Of a stretch of 64,000 nucleotides of DNA, positions 37,901-46,413 are shown piece after piece. The notes beneath the pieces are model-generated. The model did not search any database. It worked only from the letters and a program-made list of their open reading frames with translations, and had not been told where the DNA came from. The position numbers and the translations under genes are program-made. This stretch comes from Psychrobium sp051201665 (GTDB lineage: Bacteria; Pseudomonadota; Gammaproteobacteria; Enterobacterales; Psychrobiaceae), in the NCBI RefSeq assembly GCF_051201665.1, contig NZ_CP179210.1:744001-808000 (forward strand), in the 5' to 3' direction. How positions within the stretch are numbered: the first letter of the stretch is position 1; the number at the start of each line of letters is the position of its first letter.

Positions 37901-39337
37901 AAACCTGATGGTGAACAATATAGTATAGAGTTACATGTTAATCCGATGCTTGATAATGACGATGAAATTAGTCATTACGTTGCTGCGTTTTCAGATATAA
38001 CTCAACGAAAGAAAACAGAACAAGAACTTCGTGACCTATCCAATATCGATCCATTAACTAAGTTACCTAATCGTTCTTATTTTCAATATGCACACCGTAA
38101 TTTAATTCGCCGTAAAGAGCCTCATGCATTGTTAACCATGGACGTGGATAACTTTAAAAAGATCAATGATTCGATGGGACACGATGAAGGCGACAAATTA
38201 TTATGTATGATTAGTGAGCGTATCGATAATCAAATTAACTGTCAGCATCTTTTATGTCGACTCGGCGGTGACGAGTTTGCCTTACTGTTAGAAGATATTA
38301 ACGATATTAGTATGATCACCCAAGTGCTGTATGACATTGAAGGTGCAATGCAGGATCCGTTTGATTTAAACGGTGAAAGCTTAGTGATGAATTGTAGTAT
38401 TGGTGTTGCTATCTATCCAAACGATGGGGAAACGACAGAGAATATGCTGCAAAGTGCAGATACAGCGATGTATCACGCGAAATCAGAGTCAGGATTTAGC
38501 TATCAGTTATTTGATTCGTCGATGAATGAATCAGCCGTTAGGCGTTTACAGATTGAAGGAATGATTAGACAAGCCCTTAAGAATGACTGGTTTGAAGTCT
38601 ATTACCAGCCCAAAATTGATTTAAAAACAGAATCTGTAATGGGCATGGAAGCACTTGTGCGCTTGGTTCACCCTGAGCTAGGTATGATTAGCCCTTCGGA
38701 ATTTATTCCAATTGCGGAAGATACTGGTCTTGTTATTGCCATTGGTGAAAAAGTACTAGATAAAGCATGTTATGCAACGCAGCAATGGCGTAAAAATGGT
38801 TTATTTAACGGTCGGGTTGCGGTTAATCTTGCTGCAAAGCAATTCTCTCAAGAAGATTTATTACAGAGAATTGATCACATCTTAGAATGCACTCAATTGC
38901 CATTGGCAAACTTGGAGTTAGAAATTACCGAAGGGACGGTCATTGAAGATCCTGAACTAGCTATCACTACTATGCAAGGCCTCGTTGACAAGGGGATTCA
39001 TTTGGCATTAGATGATTTTGGTACAGGGTATTCTTCGTTGAGTTATTTACGCCGCTTCCCTATTCATACACTTAAGATTGATAAAGCATTTATTGATGAT
39101 TTAGGACGTGAAAAGGAAGAGCGCCAAATGGTGGCATCTATTATTTCAATTGCTCACAATATGGATGTATCTGTCGTGGCTGAGGGTGTTGAACAAGAAG
39201 AGCAGATAGCAGCACTTAAGCAGTTAAATTGTGAAACTATTCAAGGGTATTTTTATAGTCGTCCATTATCGGAGCAAGATTTCACTTCCTATCTGCTAAA
39301 AAATCAAAAAAATACGAAATATAGTACGACAATTTGA
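34901..39337 (+). CDS. Two-component-regulator propeller/Y_Y_Y/PAS/GGDEF/EAL sensor protein
   Basis: 1478 residues. A signal-anchor (MYPILRFFLIFTFSFSFFYSQFSHA) precedes two seven-bladed Reg_prop propellers (about 40-680) with repeats such as FIWLGTPAGVYRFDG and LWVGTESGLNKYN. A Y_Y_Y domain (about 690-760) and one TM helix (about 769-790) follow. Cytoplasmic parts are a PAS/PAC pair (about 800-925), a second PAS (about 930-1040), GGDEF (from about 1049; intact RLGGDEF near 1119-1125, no RxxD inhibitory site seen) and EAL (from about 1230; EALVRL, DDFGTGYSSL). It probably senses a periplasmic sugar or other ligand and changes c-di-GMP. EAL residues look complete, so phosphodiesterase activity is likely. 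Confidence 0.92.
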   Translation: MYPILRFFLIFTFSFSFFYSQFSHAKLSNTSKAQLVTKFNYFSIEQGLNKSTVLSVVEDELGFIWLGTPAGVYRFDGIEFRHFSSSDDGLSNEFVTAMFIDSNMELWVGTESGLNKYNAKLEKFESLANRGLADEYIWSAFEDKQKRIWVGASNGLYLFNRITKSFELLNTTLADRAFPLKEVKTIFQDNSGLIWLSTDRGDNFLFDPWLNNLYRLEQENPANIILNTERINQFVQLENNSYLIVRDKDILFYSKGAISTIYELAGNAPINFVRASLYKDKFLLVSSNQGIFKFEMNTGALNLVSVLEPNKRVFSMLVDSKENFWFGTLQSGLGVHLAKSEFFQRLSVSNGGIPDDVVWSISEDQSNNIWIAGNSPLLSRFNPKRQEVSLFDSKINGIKSLAIVGSYVYIGSDIGLNRFQILEESINKDSQPLINFEVTYLAHDDRYIYASSWGRGLYRIDINAQNASNIESMAIGDNSLPYITTLKQHRGRLYVGTLNGFFVFDLISGLSKEVSKLSGKRISFVFVGENDVYVSTGSSGVYEFNYELDSIKNHYSHKKLKKRTIYSVLKDDTGNLWMSSDNGIIELTADNKVYQFNQLDGLGGKDFNDNSALKSNEGLFFFGSSKGLNFIDPAKNTEYKDGTLNLLFTNLTVFNNDVEINQSINGNIKLKESIVSAKELTLDYSDYPFELTYNLVNYPQPEKIKYRYKLIDIDNAWLKGKKSRTSTYTSLEFGTYRFEVEALHINSGQVLASNSLKITILPPWWLSPHALAFYIVMFALFVIGVLNIIAQRKRSAKEIQSAAKRLGLSLWGSGDLMWDWDIIKNKIYHSEHWQQFDYQGLSESEFSKIHPKDREKVSVRLSAHLSDETEFFEASYRIKRHGEDSWIWIVDRAKVVERTSDGKPLRMSGTIRDITLLKNAEERLNMQANVMSNISDAIYVMDLQFNVVDVNKSFAVITGLTPEQVLNNQRVFNTYHGRVAKVIKSRLDNGMSWNGEVNATKPDGEQYSIELHVNPMLDNDDEISHYVAAFSDITQRKKTEQELRDLSNIDPLTKLPNRSYFQYAHRNLIRRKEPHALLTMDVDNFKKINDSMGHDEGDKLLCMISERIDNQINCQHLLCRLGGDEFALLLEDINDISMITQVLYDIEGAMQDPFDLNGESLVMNCSIGVAIYPNDGETTENMLQSADTAMYHAKSESGFSYQLFDSSMNESAVRRLQIEGMIRQALKNDWFEVYYQPKIDLKTESVMGMEALVRLVHPELGMISPSEFIPIAEDTGLVIAIGEKVLDKACYATQQWRKNGLFNGRVAVNLAAKQFSQEDLLQRIDHILECTQLPLANLELEITEGTVIEDPELAITTMQGLVDKGIHLALDDFGTGYSSLSYLRRFPIHTLKIDKAFIDDLGREKEERQMVASIISIAHNMDVSVVAEGVEQEEQIAALKQLNCETIQGYFYSRPLSEQDFTSYLLKNQKNTKYSTTI

Positions 39338-39427
39338 TGTAATACTTATTTCTGGCACGCTCCTAGCAAGTAGTTAAATGTAATTACAATAAATTGACAT
39401 TTAACTAACTTACACTAGGAGTTATTC

Positions 39428-39661
39428 ATGAAAGCATTAGTATTAGCATCAACTTTAGGTTTATCTTTATTTGCTGGTTCAGCAATGGCAGCAGTTTCTG
39501 CAGATAGCAGTGCTGTATTCCGCACTGAAGGAAACAAAGTAGAAAACGTAGAAAAAGACGTTAAGAAGTCAAATGACTGGCGCCGTACCCAATTTAATCC
39601 AGTTGAAGTCGCTAAGAAAGATGCAAAATCTTCGCAAATCTGGCGCACGGTTAGATGGTAA
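39428..39661 (+). CDS. Small exported protein, unknown function
   Basis: 77 residues. The signal peptide MKALVLASTLGLSLFAGSAMA is clear; cleavage after AMA leaves a 56-residue basic product (VSADSSAVFRTEGNKVENVEK, ending SSQIWRTVRW). RBS AGGAG lies 6 bases before the ATG. The mature part has two RxxxF/W blocks (DWRRTQFN, IWRTVRW). The family is not recognised. Its strong terminator and lone position suggest an abundant short transcript. An association with the sensor protein 90 bases upstream is possible but not shown. Confidence 0.75.
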   Translation: MKALVLASTLGLSLFAGSAMAAVSADSSAVFRTEGNKVENVEKDVKKSNDWRRTQFNPVEVAKKDAKSSQIWRTVRW

Positions 39662-39679
39662 AAACTATCTAGCAATCGA

Positions 39680-39706
39680 AAAGAGAGCTTCGGCTCTTTT
39701 TTTTTG
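39680..39706 (+). terminator. Terminator after the small exported protein gene
   Basis: AAGAGAGC-ttcg-GCTCTTTTTTTTT: a UUCG tetraloop with a long T-run. Confidence 0.93.
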
Positions 39707-39755
39707 TCTAAAATAAAGTGGTCAATCATTTAACTGATTGAAAGTTGATAAATTA

Positions 39756-39795
39756 AATTTGATGCGGCAATTTATTGACGCTTAGGCATCAAATT
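39756..39795 (-). terminator. Hairpin at the end of anmK
   Basis: AATTTGATGC..GCATCAAATT forms a 10-bp stem overlapping the anmK stop and followed on the minus strand by TTTAATTT. Candidate terminator. Confidence 0.45.
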
Positions 39796-40895
39796 GCCGG
39801 GTAAAATGCGCCTAAAATTGCCGCCTTTTTGGCACCTGTGACAGCCGGTAAATTACTTGATTGTTTGTTAACGAAACAAAATGCCAACCACGCAAATGCA
39901 ATGGCTTCAACCCACTGAGGTTCAATGCCAATGACGGCTGTTGATTGTATTGTGCATTTGGGCAGTAATTTTTGTAATTTATTGATGATATCGTCATTAA
40001 ATAGTCCGCCGCCACAGACAAATATATCGGTAGTTTCAGACAGTGTTAAAATGTCTAATGCAATTGATTGGGCTGTTAGTTGAGCAAGTGTTGCTTGAAC
40101 ATCTTGTGGTTGTATTGCAGGAAAGTGGCTTAGGTGCTGATTTAACCATGACGCATTAAATAGCTCACGCCCAGTGCTCTTAGGGGCAGCCATCGCAAAA
40201 TATGGATGGGATAACATGCGCGTCAATAGATTGTTATTAACCTCGCCTGTCGCTCCCCACAAACCACTTCTATCGAAATTAGTATCGTGATGTTGACTAT
40301 ACCAAAGGTCTAATAAGGTATTACCAGGGCCAGTATCAAAGCCTGATGTCGTACCATCTTTGGCTAACCAAGTAATATTAGCTATACCGCCAATATTTAA
40401 AATGACTCTATCTTTGAGATTGCTTCCAAACATTGCACGGTGAAATGCTGGCACTAGTGGTGCACCTTGACCACCCAAGGCAATATCTTTACGGCGAAAA
40501 TCCGCAACAGTATCAATTTGGGTTTGCACCGCAATTGTCGATGCATCGCCAATTTGCAGGGAAAAAGGATAAGGAAGATTTGGCATATGACGCACGGTTT
40601 GACCATGGGAGCCAATGGCAATGACTTGCTCTCTGTCCCAATTGGTTTTTTCCACTAAGTTGTTCACCGCTGTAGCGAAGAGTTCACCACTAGCGCGATC
40701 ACATTCACCTAACAAATTAATATCACCTACTTTAGGATCCGCTAATCGATGAAGGTGAGTTAATAATCCATTGGGAATTGGCTCATCGTGTGTCGCAAGA
40801 ACTTTTGGCGAACCATCGCTAAAATCAACTAATACCGCGTCGACACCATCCATGCTGGTGCCAGACATCAAGCCAATATAAATCTGTGGAATCAC
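39789..40895 (-). CDS. anmK: Anhydro-N-acetylmuramic acid kinase
   Basis: 368 residues. The N-terminus YIGLMSGTSMDGVDAVLVDF and further motifs (SHGQTVRHMP, RRKDIALGGQGAPLVPAFH, NIGGIANITWL, GFDTGPGNTLLD, FVCGGGLFND) are those of AnmK. It phosphorylates and opens 1,6-anhydro-MurNAc from cell-wall recycling to MurNAc-6-phosphate. The AmpD amidase and AmpE in this window serve the same recycling route. The start directly follows the M23 peptidase stop, so the two are co-translated. Confidence 0.95.
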   Translation of the reverse strand: MIPQIYIGLMSGTSMDGVDAVLVDFSDGSPKVLATHDEPIPNGLLTHLHRLADPKVGDINLLGECDRASGELFATAVNNLVEKTNWDREQVIAIGSHGQTVRHMPNLPYPFSLQIGDASTIAVQTQIDTVADFRRKDIALGGQGAPLVPAFHRAMFGSNLKDRVILNIGGIANITWLAKDGTTSGFDTGPGNTLLDLWYSQHHDTNFDRSGLWGATGEVNNNLLTRMLSHPYFAMAAPKSTGRELFNASWLNQHLSHFPAIQPQDVQATLAQLTAQSIALDILTLSETTDIFVCGGGLFNDDIINKLQKLLPKCTIQSTAVIGIEPQWVEAIAFAWLAFCFVNKQSSNLPAVTGAKKAAILGAFYPAI

Positions 40896-42314
40896 TTAAC
40901 GTTCCTGATTGTTGGCGAGCATTATGCGCTTATTTGTCTCAAGCTGCGTCATACGCGTTTTCGCTGTCGCTAAAAACGCTGTTTTCTCTTTTTTTGCAAT
41001 TGGTTGCGATTTTGGTAATTTAACGGTTCTCGGATTGCGATGAACGCCATTTACTAAAAATTCATAATGCAGGTGCACGCCGGTAACTCGTCCTGTAGCC
41101 CCAACGGTACCGATTTTTTGACCTTGTTTTACACGTTGTCCTTTTCGAACTGATCGCTTGTGCAAATGAAGATACTTAGTGAGGTACTTCTCGCCATGCT
41201 TAATGAAGACATAATTGCCATTATATTTAGAATACCCTGAGGCAGTGACAGTTCCCGAACCTGATGCTTGAACAGGGGTTCCTCTTTTGGCTGCATAGTC
41301 GATACCATTATGCGCCTTAATTGTTTTGGTTACAGGGTGTAAGCGTCTAGGATTAAAGTTGGAGCTAATATATTTAAAGCTGACCGGTGCACGTAAAAAT
41401 GCTTTACGCATACTGCGCCCAGATGCTGAATAATACTCACCATCTGTATGGCGAATTGCTTGATAACTCTGTCCTTGGTTAACAAACTCAGCAGCAATGA
41501 TTTGGCCAGTTTTAACTTCGATACCGTCTAAGAACTTGGTTTCGTAAATGAGATTAAAATGATCACCTTTGCGAATATCAAGACCAAAATCGATGTCCCA
41601 TCCGAAAATATTTGCAAGGTTCATGATAACACTGGGCTCAAGGCCTGCGTTTATTCCCGCATTCCAAAAGTTTGATTCGATGATTGCACTTGCAAGTTTT
41701 TCCCGCGTTTCAAGTTCACGTTTTTCGGTGCTCGCTTGATAGCCACTGTCATTTGCAGTCACCACTAAAGTCGTAATTATATCTTGTTGATACTTTAGCT
41801 CTTTTAATTTTCCGTCAGCGTCTGCGCCAAATTTAATCGTTTGGCCTGGCATGATCTTCTTGAGGGCTTTAGTGACTTTTCCTACACTCGTAATATCGTG
41901 TAATGTGCGTGGGCTAAATCCAGCACGATCAAAAATTAGTGCTAAGTTATCACCTGATTTTACGTCAACAGTTTGCCATTGCAATGAGGGCAGAGTGACC
42001 GTTGCCAACTCTTCGATCGTTTCTTGCGGAATAACAGGGGTTGATTCTACCGCTGTCTTAGTTGGCATTGCGGTTAATCGTTGCTCCTTAGCGATTGAAA
42101 CGTCAGTCGGAGCGTCTACTGGTACTAATGTCGACTTACCTGAATCGATGGCAACTTGATAGCGTTGAGCAACTTTTAATGTGGCATCGTCAGAGTCAGA
42201 ACGAGAGGCTTTAGCATCATCACTTGGCAATAAAAAAAGAATAGCGGTAACTATAGAGACGGCTATTAATAGCTGCTTATGTCGATGGGGAAGTTGGTGA
42301 TAAATTTGAGTCAT
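40896..42314 (-). CDS. Peptidoglycan DD-endopeptidase, M23 family (MepM/YebA-like)
   Basis: 472 residues. An N-terminal membrane anchor (HKQLLIAVSIVTAILFLL, about 13-30) leads to a periplasmic region with an OapA/LysM-like part (VKSGDNLALIFDRAGFSPRTL, about 118-138). The M23 metallopeptidase domain (about 320-430) has H and D in AHNGIDYAAKRGTPVQ and HLHYEF. It cleaves peptide cross-links to allow wall growth. It lies immediately before anmK and divergent from tyrS, an order seen in other Alteromonadales. Confidence 0.92.
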   Translation of the reverse strand: MTQIYHQLPHRHKQLLIAVSIVTAILFLLPSDDAKASRSDSDDATLKVAQRYQVAIDSGKSTLVPVDAPTDVSIAKEQRLTAMPTKTAVESTPVIPQETIEELATVTLPSLQWQTVDVKSGDNLALIFDRAGFSPRTLHDITSVGKVTKALKKIMPGQTIKFGADADGKLKELKYQQDIITTLVVTANDSGYQASTEKRELETREKLASAIIESNFWNAGINAGLEPSVIMNLANIFGWDIDFGLDIRKGDHFNLIYETKFLDGIEVKTGQIIAAEFVNQGQSYQAIRHTDGEYYSASGRSMRKAFLRAPVSFKYISSNFNPRRLHPVTKTIKAHNGIDYAAKRGTPVQASGSGTVTASGYSKYNGNYVFIKHGEKYLTKYLHLHKRSVRKGQRVKQGQKIGTVGATGRVTGVHLHYEFLVNGVHRNPRTVKLPKSQPIAKKEKTAFLATAKTRMTQLETNKRIMLANNQER

Positions 42315-42534
42315 AACCTAAAAAATCTAACGAATGCATTTTATATGATGGAAAACGACTTTCTTAGTAGCTTATAAGTTCATTTTCCAACGCTAATCGA
42401 GTAAGATTACCAGCTTTATTTATATCCTTAAACCTATAAGCCTAATTTTGCGGCACAAACTCAGTGATTTGTTGCATTTTTGTTGATTTGATTGTTAATC
42501 ATAGGCTTTGTTTACCATTGTAGGAGAGCTGTGG

Positions 42535-43722
42535 ATGTCACAGGTAGCTGATGCACTAAACGAAATTAAACGCGGTGCAGATGAAATTCTTGTTGAAGAA
42601 GAACTCATTAAAAAACTTAAACTCGATCGTCCACTACAAATTAAATTAGGGGCTGATCCTACTGCACCAGATATTCATCTTGGTCATACAGTTATTTTGA
42701 ATAAAATGCGCCAATTTCAGCAGCTAGGTCATGAAGTAACATTTTTGATTGGTGATTTTACAGCGATGGTTGGTGATCCAACCGGTAAGAATACAACGCG
42801 TCCGCCGCTCACCAAAGAGCAAGTGCTTAAAAATGCGGAGTCTTATACCGAGCAAGTATTTAAGATTTTAGATCCTGCTAAAACAAAAATTGCATTTAAT
42901 TCGTCATGGCTAGAAGAGCTTGGCGCAGTAGGAATGATAAAACTAGCGGCTAACCAAACAGTTGCGCGTATGCTAGAACGCGATGATTTTAAAAAGCGTT
43001 ACGCTGGTGGCCAGCCTATTGCGATTCATGAATTTTTATATCCTCTGTTGCAAGGCTATGATTCAGTAGCAATGAAGACTGATGTTGAGCTTGGTGGTAC
43101 TGATCAAAAATTCAATTTATTAATGGGTCGTGAACTTCAAAAAGCAAATGGTCAAGCACCACAGTGTGTTGTGATGATGCCCCTACTTGAAGGCTTAGAT
43201 GGCGTTAAAAAAATGTCGAAATCTGCCAATAATTATATTGGTATTAGTGAAGCTCCGTCAGAAATGTTCGGTAAAATAATGTCAATTTCAGATGAGCTGA
43301 TGTGGCGTTACTATGAACTTTTAAGCTTTAGACCGTTAAGCGACATTGAGCAATTTAAAACAGACATTAGCAATGGCTCTAACCCACGTGATGTGAAAAT
43401 TGCATTGGCGAAAGAAATCATTGCTCGATTCCATACTGAACAAGATGCTGAGAATGCGCACAAGGAGTTCACGGAACGTTTTCAAAAGGGCAAAATCCCA
43501 GATGAAATGCCTGAGCTGACATTAGCTGTCTTACCGATGGCTAACTTGCTTAAAGAAGCTGGTTTAGTGACCAGCACATCAGAAGCAAATCGCATGGTCA
43601 AGCAAGGCGCCGTTAAAATTGATGGCGTTAAGTGCGAAGACAACAAGCAAGAACTTGAACAAGGCGGTGTATTTGTTGTTCAGGTAGGTAAACGTAAGTT
43701 TGCCCGTGTAACTATTGCTTAA
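42535..43722 (+). CDS. tyrS: Tyrosyl-tRNA synthetase
   Basis: 395 residues from ATG 42535, which has AGGAGA 7 bases upstream; a frame from 42508 lacks an RBS. Class I motifs are HLGH (about residues 48-51) and KMSKS (about 226-230, GVKKMSKSANNY). The C-terminal S4 RNA-binding domain (EANRMVKQGAVKIDGVK) finishes the protein. The 395-400-residue size and HLGH variant place it in the TyrZ-like class. It charges tRNA-Tyr. Confidence 0.96.
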   Translation: MSQVADALNEIKRGADEILVEEELIKKLKLDRPLQIKLGADPTAPDIHLGHTVILNKMRQFQQLGHEVTFLIGDFTAMVGDPTGKNTTRPPLTKEQVLKNAESYTEQVFKILDPAKTKIAFNSSWLEELGAVGMIKLAANQTVARMLERDDFKKRYAGGQPIAIHEFLYPLLQGYDSVAMKTDVELGGTDQKFNLLMGRELQKANGQAPQCVVMMPLLEGLDGVKKMSKSANNYIGISEAPSEMFGKIMSISDELMWRYYELLSFRPLSDIEQFKTDISNGSNPRDVKIALAKEIIARFHTEQDAENAHKEFTERFQKGKIPDEMPELTLAVLPMANLLKEAGLVTSTSEANRMVKQGAVKIDGVKCEDNKQELEQGGVFVVQVGKRKFARVTIA

Positions 43723-43747
43723 TTCAACTCTACATTGTTAATTCCAA

Positions 43748-43778
43748 AGAGCCATATCGTTGATATGGCTTTTTTTAT
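43748..43778 (+). terminator. Terminator after tyrS
   Basis: AGAGCCATATC-gtt-GATATGGCTTTTTTT: stem with a long T-run. Confidence 0.92.
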
Positions 43779-43862
43779 GCTTGTGCTAAAAATTAAACAC
43801 TAGTTTAAATTTCAAATGAGTGTTTAAATATCATTCTTTGATGATAGTTTTTCAGGTGAAGT

Positions 43863-44657
43863 ATGGAATCGAGAGTATTGATTGAATATCAAGATGATAT
43901 TGCAATCGTTAGCTTAAATCGTGGCGAAAAATATAATGCGCTTGATATGGCAATGTTTGACGGCATTACCGAAACTGTCGCCAAGCTTAAAGAGAATAAA
44001 TCCATTCGAGCTGTTATTTTAAAAGGTAACGGTAAAGGCTTTTGTGCTGGGCTGGATATGGTGTCTGTCTTAAAAAATCCCCTTAACGCACATACTTTGT
44101 TAAAAAAAGAAGCGCATGAAGTGTCAAATTTAGCACAAGATGTCGGTTATTTATGGCGTAGTTTACCTGTTCCTGTCATCGCAGTGACTCATGGCAGTTG
44201 CTTTGGTGGTGGGATGCAAATTGCTCTGGGTGCCGATTTTAGATATTCAACTGCCGATTGCCGTTTCTCAATTATGGAAGCCAAATGGGGACTTATTCCA
44301 GACATGAGTTTAAGTGTGACTCTGCGCGAGTTGACTCGTATTGATATTGCTAAGGAATTGGTGATGACCGGACGTATTTTTGAGGCTAAACAAGCTTTAG
44401 AATATGGACTGATCACCAAAATAAGCGATGATCCATTGAGTGACGCGCTTGAGTTTGCAAAGCAATTAAGCATGCGCTCGCCAGACGCTGTGATGTATGG
44501 CAAAAAACTGTTAAATGAAACCTGGGTTACCGATGATAAATCTGCGCTAGATTTAGAGTCTGCGTATCAAAAGAAGTTGTTAGGCCGATGGAACCATTTG
44601 GTCGCATCAAGTCGCAACTTCTTCAAAAGCCCACTAGGTTTTAAAGAGCGGCAATAG
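43863..44657 (+). CDS. Crotonase/enoyl-CoA hydratase family protein
   Basis: 264 residues of crotonase fold. Oxyanion-hole segments are visible: KGFCAGLDM (about 59-67) and GSCFGGGMQIALGADFRYS (about 115-133). The position of the first catalytic Glu of classical hydratases holds Trp-Gly-Leu sequence (FSIMEAKWGLIPDMS), where E and D residues as in ECI/DCI-type or hydratase members remain. It acts on acyl-CoA substrates, but the exact reaction cannot be assigned. RBS AGGTGAAG before the ATG. Single gene. Confidence 0.88.
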   Translation: MESRVLIEYQDDIAIVSLNRGEKYNALDMAMFDGITETVAKLKENKSIRAVILKGNGKGFCAGLDMVSVLKNPLNAHTLLKKEAHEVSNLAQDVGYLWRSLPVPVIAVTHGSCFGGGMQIALGADFRYSTADCRFSIMEAKWGLIPDMSLSVTLRELTRIDIAKELVMTGRIFEAKQALEYGLITKISDDPLSDALEFAKQLSMRSPDAVMYGKKLLNETWVTDDKSALDLESAYQKKLLGRWNHLVASSRNFFKSPLGFKERQ

Positions 44658-44674
44658 ATCTAAACTTCGATAAT

Positions 44675-45047
44675 AAAAAACTCACCGTGGTGAGTAATGT
44701 TTATCAGTTAATCGAAGTTCTTTACAGATCGGAATAATTTGGTGTGCTTATGAATTGCATCTGTTTATTTGAAATAAGTACTTAAACACACCAGTTACTT
44801 TTCTTTGCATCGCCAAAGAAAAGTAACCAAAAGAAAGGCGACCCGTAAGTTTAGCGTTGATTTTTAAAAGATAAATTACCTGTTCAACAACGTATTTGAT
44901 CCGCATCCTGCGGCAAATACTCAAAAATCGTCCTTGATTTTTGCATTGGTCAATTTCTAATTTAAGACGCTAAACAACGGGAGTTGGCTAAGCATTAAGC
45001 CCACTAAAAATCTTAACTGTTCGGCATTATACCGTGGTGAGTTTTTT
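44675..45047. terminator. Bidirectional terminator split by an insertion
   Basis: The left arm AAAAAACTCACC-gt (44675-44688) and the right arm GGTGAGTTTTTT (45036-45047) together would make a perfect AAAAAACTCACC/GGTGAGTTTTTT hairpin, ideal for ending both the crotonase gene and convergent pssA. It is interrupted by the 337-bp element at 44694-45030. Confidence 0.65.
44694..45030. mobile_element. 337-bp ORF-free multi-hairpin element
   Basis: Flanked by a 10-bp direct repeat ACCGTGGTGA (44684-44693, 45031-45040). The ends GTAATGTTTATCAGTTAA and, reversed, ATAATGCCGAACAGTTAA form imperfect inverted repeats. Inside are three strong hairpins: GTTACTTTTCTTTG/CAAAGAAAAGTAAC (44794-44827), GTATTTG..CCGCA/TGCGGCAAATAC (44892-44920) and CAAAAATC/GATTTTTG (44922-44943). 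An enclosing pair GTTTAGCGT/ACGCTAAAC (44849-44857, 44967-44975) is also present. The AGTTACTTTTCTTTG..AAAAGAAAGGCGACCC core recalls a dispersed repeat I believe occurs in many gammaproteobacteria. Confidence 0.75.
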
Positions 45048-45066
45048 GTGCGTCATTGAAATCAGC

Positions 45067-46413
45067 TTACATATATTGTTTAAACAACATATCTAAATTT
45101 GTTTTTCGTAAGCGGCCAAGCCATTTTTTGACAAATGGCGGATAGTCTTCCAAAGCATCAATGTCTTGCCAATCTTTAACGATGGTCGTGTGCTGAATAA
45201 TTGCTTGATGTTCACAATCAAAAATGTCAGTTAATTGCTGGTCTTTGTCATCGATCATTAATCCGTTTTCAATATCTAATCGCCATGCACGTGGATTAAG
45301 GTTATTACCCGTAAGTAGGTGATAACGATTATCGACTTGCATGCCTTTGAGGTGGAATGAATTACTGTCGTGTTGCCATAGGCGAACTGTTAATAAGCCG
45401 TTATTGATCGAAGGCTGATGACGTTTTACAAACTGGCGTAATGTTGTCTCGTAAAGGTAAGGTACCAAGCCAATTTTGCTAAATTCTTGATCTTCAGGAA
45501 TGAAAAAGTCACTAGCACGTTTATCACCGACGACGATTTCTATCTTAATTCCCTTACGTAGTAATTTAGTAATTGTACGTTTTAATACGCTTGGTAAATT
45601 GAAATACGGCGTATAAAGAATAAGAGATTGCTCGGTTTGGAGCATTTGTTCGTGAATCACTTTATTAAGCTGATTGTTACGTTTTCCAAGCCCGATAAGC
45701 GGGGTAATAGACAGTGCCGCATTACGGCCATTATCGACGATATCGTATTTTGTTTTAGTCAATTGCTTATGCTGTGCTGCGACTTGCTTTTTAAATTGAT
45801 TATCTAAAACGAGCGGATGACGCCCCAATAAATGAACCCCTTCACTGGGGATCAAAGCATGTTGTAGATATTCAACAAAGCTATTGGCAAGTGCTGAACT
45901 GCGCAATAGGCAATAACGGTCATAGCGGTAGCGCTCGCCATAATGTAGGTAGATATTATTGATGCTGGCGCCTGTGTAAGCAAGCGTATCATCGACAACA
46001 ATACCCTTTAGATGCAATACACCAAACAGTTCTTTTTGTTTGATGGCAACGCCATAAAATTGAATAAAGTCTGGATGTTTTTCATCAATTTCACGATAAA
46101 ATGCAGCGTTTCCTTCACACTCTTTTTGGCCTATTAAACCACGTCGAGCGCGGTGAAAATCAACAAATACTTTAATATCTAGCGTCGGTATTTTCTCTTT
46201 CGCTGCAATTAAATGTTGCACAACTAATCGGCCAGCTTCGTCGTCTTCTAAGTAAAGTGCTGTGATGTAAATGCGCGTCTTGGCATTATCAATCAGCGTC
46301 AGTAATTGCTCAAAATAATCTTTAGCGTTCAAAATGACGCTAATAGCTTGAGCCTCGATAGCCGACGAGGGAAGTTTTTCAAGTAATTGTTTGCGGCGGT
46401 AAAGATTAACCAT
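45067..46413 (-). CDS. pssA: CDP-diacylglycerol-serine O-phosphatidyltransferase (PLD type)
   Basis: 448 residues, colinear with E. coli PssA (451). Two HKD motifs are seen: HLKGIVVDDTLAYTGASINN (about residues 131-150) and HLKGMQVDNRYHLLTGNNLNPRAWRLD (about 352-378). It makes phosphatidylserine from CDP-diacylglycerol and serine at the inner membrane, the first committed step to phosphatidylethanolamine. No TM helix, as in the peripheral E. coli enzyme. Single gene on the minus strand. Confidence 0.94.
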   Translation of the reverse strand: MVNLYRRKQLLEKLPSSAIEAQAISVILNAKDYFEQLLTLIDNAKTRIYITALYLEDDEAGRLVVQHLIAAKEKIPTLDIKVFVDFHRARRGLIGQKECEGNAAFYREIDEKHPDFIQFYGVAIKQKELFGVLHLKGIVVDDTLAYTGASINNIYLHYGERYRYDRYCLLRSSALANSFVEYLQHALIPSEGVHLLGRHPLVLDNQFKKQVAAQHKQLTKTKYDIVDNGRNAALSITPLIGLGKRNNQLNKVIHEQMLQTEQSLILYTPYFNLPSVLKRTITKLLRKGIKIEIVVGDKRASDFFIPEDQEFSKIGLVPYLYETTLRQFVKRHQPSINNGLLTVRLWQHDSNSFHLKGMQVDNRYHLLTGNNLNPRAWRLDIENGLMIDDKDQQLTDIFDCEHQAIIQHTTIVKDWQDIDALEDYPPFVKKWLGRLRKTNLDMLFKQYM

